From an uncultured Alphaproteobacteria bacterium (lineage in GTDB: Bacteria > Pseudomonadota > Alphaproteobacteria > Puniceispirillales > UBA1172): a DNA stretch of 6,977 bases. The notes under the pieces are model-generated. The model was not told the DNA's origin, made no database searches, and saw only the letters and a list, made by a program, of their open reading frames with translations. Location of the stretch: positions 1 to 6,977 of the forward strand of contig CAJXME010000058.1 in NCBI GenBank assembly GCA_913056245.1, written 5' to 3'. Positions 4,932 through 6,977 of the stretch are shown piece by piece (the stretch's first letter is position 1; each line of letters starts with the position of its first letter). The position numbers were made by a program, and so were the translations under genes.

Positions 4932-6977
4932 ATGACCGCGCCTCGTCAACCTTCCTATGATCTTGCCTCATTGCAACGCTTGTTGCGGCCGCGCCATATT
5001 GCGGTGATGGGTGGGCGCTGGGCGGCGGCGGTGATCACCTCATGCCAAGAGATGGGCTATGATGGGGTGATTTGGCCGGTGCATCCGTCGCGGGCAGACA
5101 TCGCGGGCGTCAAGACTTTTGCCAGCCTTGATGATTTGCCTGAAGCCCCTGATGCGGTTTTTCTGGGCATCAATCGCCATGCGTCGATTGAGGTGGTTCG
5201 GCAGCTTTCGGCAATGGGGGCAGGCGGGGTGGTGGCCTTTGCCTCTGGTTTTGCTGAAGTCGATGACGGCGCTGAATTGCAAGATGATCTGGTGGCCGCC
5301 GCGGGGATGATGCCTGTCTTAGGCCCCAATTGTTATGGCATGATCAATTATCTCGATGGCGCGTTGCTATGGCCCGATGTTCATGGAGGACAACGGGTGG
5401 ATCGCGGCGTTGCGATCATCACGCAATCGTCAAATCTATCGATAAATTTGACCATGCAAACCGGCGGCTTGCCGATTGCGTATATGCTGACCTTGGGCAA
5501 TCAAGCGATGATTGGCATGGCGGCGTTGATCGATGCGGTGGCCGCGGATGATCGCGTCACCGCCATTGGTTTGCATATCGAAGGCATTAAAGACGCGGCG
5601 GGTTTTGCCGATGCTGTGGCGCGCGCCAAAGCCAAAGGCAAATCGATTGTCGCGATCAAGCCGGGGGCTTCGGAAGCCGCGCAAGCCATGACCTTTTCGC
5701 ATACCGCATCCTTGGCAGGATCGCATCGCGTCAGCCGAGCCTTCCTAGACCGTTTGGGCGTCGGCGTGATCGACAGCGTTGACGGGTTTTTGCAAGCCTT
5801 GGCCTTGCTTCATCTCTTTGGTCAAGGCGAAGGGGTGGCGGAGCCAACCATCCTCACCTTGTCCTGTTCAGGGGGGGAGGCATCGCTGATCGCGGATACG
5901 GCAGCGCGCCATGGATTGACGATGCCTGCCCTCAGCCAAGCCGCAAAAGATGCTATTCGCGCCACGGTCAATCCCCTGGTCACGGTCAGCAATCCTTTTG
6001 ATTATCATACTTTTGATTGGGGCGATGAAGACCGGCTTGCCGCCACCTTCACCGCTGCCATGCAAGCGGGGCAACAGATCAGCATCTTGATCATTGATTT
6101 CCCCGCGGCGCATTTGGGGCGGGCCGAAGATTGGCATAAAGCCATCAATGCTTGGCATCAGGCGCAAAAGGCCACGGGCAAGATGGCGGCGGTGCTGGCC
6201 AGCATGCCGGAATCCCTGCCTCAAGATATTGCCCTTGATCTGATGGCAAAAGGGATTGCCCCCTTACGGGGCTTTGATGCCGCTGTGATGGCAATCGCCG
6301 CCACCCATGGCGCGAGCCAACGATCAGACTACCGGCCGCGAGGTCTTTCTCCCCTTGGTGATCAATTTGAGGTTGTGGGGGAAGCCGACGCCAAGAGGCT
6401 ATTGGCCAAGCATGGTGTGGCGATACCCGAAGGGCGACTGGTCGACAATCTTGACGACGCGCTGGCCTTTGGTGAGGGGCGAGTCCTTGTGATGAAAATC
6501 AGCACCGCCGCCCATAAAACCGAAGAAGCAGGCGTTCGGCTGAATATCCAAGGGAAGGACGCGATCACCGACGCTTGGACGGATTTGAGCGCAAAAGGCC
6601 CCGTCTTCATGGAAGACATGATCACCGATGCGGTGGCGGAAGTCATTGTCGGCGTCGCGCGTGATCCGCTTCTTGGCCTGCATCTGATGATTGGCACAGG
6701 CGGGGTGATGGCGGAATTGATGCGCGATACCGCCTTGGTGATGCTGCCCGCTGAGCGGCAGGATATTGACCAAGCGATCGACCAAACCATGGTGGCGGCC
6801 CTGCTCGATGGATTCAGGGGGCGACCAAGCGGCGACCGCGACGCCTTGATTGATCTGGTGATGGCGGTGCAAGATTTTGTGCTAGAAAATGAAGATGACC
6901 TTGAAGAGATGGACATCAACCCTGTCTTGGTGCGCACAAAAGGCCAAGAGCAAGAACAGGGGCAGGGCGCGGTGGCG
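4932..6977 (+). CDS. ADP-forming acyl-CoA synthetase, acetate-CoA ligase family (3' end outside window)
   Basis: The frame is open for 682 codons from the ATG at 4932 to the window edge with no stop, read through codon by codon. This large single-chain NDP-forming acyl-CoA synthetase should make an acyl-CoA from a free acid, CoA and ATP with release of ADP and phosphate; the reaction is reversible. Residues about 15-140 are the CoA-binding Rossmann domain (HIAVMGG, VIWPVHP, FASGFAE, LGPNCYGMIN). About 158-295 is the succinyl-CoA-ligase-like domain with ITQSSNLSINLTMQ and FSHTASLAGS, where His257 is the expected phosphohistidine. About 475-675 is an ATP-grasp domain with VMKISTAAHKTEEAGV (His528) and MDINPVLV. 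Only a few C-terminal residues are probably missing. An in-frame GTG at 4929, nine bases after a GAGAG, is an alternative start. The 21-base gap after the acyl-CoA dehydrogenase suggests co-transcription. The substrate is unknown; it may supply the CoA ester for that dehydrogenase. Confidence 0.88.
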   Translation, partial: MTAPRQPSYDLASLQRLLRPRHIAVMGGRWAAAVITSCQEMGYDGVIWPVHPSRADIAGVKTFASLDDLPEAPDAVFLGINRHASIEVVRQLSAMGAGGVVAFASGFAEVDDGAELQDDLVAAAGMMPVLGPNCYGMINYLDGALLWPDVHGGQRVDRGVAIITQSSNLSINLTMQTGGLPIAYMLTLGNQAMIGMAALIDAVAADDRVTAIGLHIEGIKDAAGFADAVARAKAKGKSIVAIKPGASEAAQAMTFSHTASLAGSHRVSRAFLDRLGVGVIDSVDGFLQALALLHLFGQGEGVAEPTILTLSCSGGEASLIADTAARHGLTMPALSQAAKDAIRATVNPLVTVSNPFDYHTFDWGDEDRLAATFTAAMQAGQQISILIIDFPAAHLGRAEDWHKAINAWHQAQKATGKMAAVLASMPESLPQDIALDLMAKGIAPLRGFDAAVMAIAATHGASQRSDYRPRGLSPLGDQFEVVGEADAKRLLAKHGVAIPEGRLVDNLDDALAFGEGRVLVMKISTAAHKTEEAGVRLNIQGKDAITDAWTDLSAKGPVFMEDMITDAVAEVIVGVARDPLLGLHLMIGTGGVMAELMRDTALVMLPAERQDIDQAIDQTMVAALLDGFRGRPSGDRDALIDLVMAVQDFVLENEDDLEEMDINPVLVRTKGQEQEQGQGAVA

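Noticed and set aside
6362..6937. Minus-strand open frame of 191 codons opposite the ligase gene
   Set aside because: It is Ser/Arg/Ile-rich with no motif, while the plus strand carries conserved ATP-grasp sequence across the same bases.

Overview
The window looks like chromosomal DNA of an alphaproteobacterium. The base composition is balanced to moderately GC-rich (judged by eye, not counted). It carries one clear functional theme: breakdown of L-carnitine, and probably of a related trimethylammonium carboxylate, towards glycine betaine. The lineage is inferred from the fused carnitine dehydrogenase-thioesterase, which I know from rhizobial-type enzymes. No species can be named.

Layout. 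Bases 1-114 hold the 3' end of an unidentified plus-strand gene. It runs tail to tail into a minus-strand GlxA/AraC-type regulator (134-1216, cdhR-like). A 129-bp AT-rich divergent region (1217-1345) carries candidate operator repeats. A plus-strand run of four genes follows: a beta-keto acid cleavage enzyme (BKACE, cdhC-like; 1346-2233), a fused L-carnitine dehydrogenase plus hot-dog thioesterase (cdhA-cdhB-like; 2240-3715), an acyl-CoA dehydrogenase (3750-4910), and an ADP-forming acyl-CoA synthetase whose frame stays open from 4932 to the end of the window. Coding density is high and no stretch of 300 bases lacks a gene.

How the genes work together. The dehydrogenase domain oxidises L-carnitine to 3-dehydrocarnitine. 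BKACE transfers its betaine half to CoA from acetyl-CoA, releasing acetoacetate and betainyl-CoA. The fused thioesterase hydrolyses betainyl-CoA to glycine betaine and CoA. The regulator very likely senses carnitine or a product and activates the divergent operon. The last two genes are not needed for this core route. A CoA ligase followed by an acyl-CoA dehydrogenase is the pair expected for activating and desaturating a saturated acid. The simplest hypothesis is gamma-butyrobetaine to crotonobetainyl-CoA, which would feed carnitine from above, but a hydratase is not in the window. This substrate assignment is inference only.

The most interesting points are the ligase plus dehydrogenase extension, an Asp in place of the usual catalytic Glu in the acyl-CoA dehydrogenase, a 20-bp-spaced direct repeat in the divergent region, and a good sigma70-like candidate promoter between the core genes and the extension. 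No RNA gene, mobile element, CRISPR array or convincing terminator was seen.
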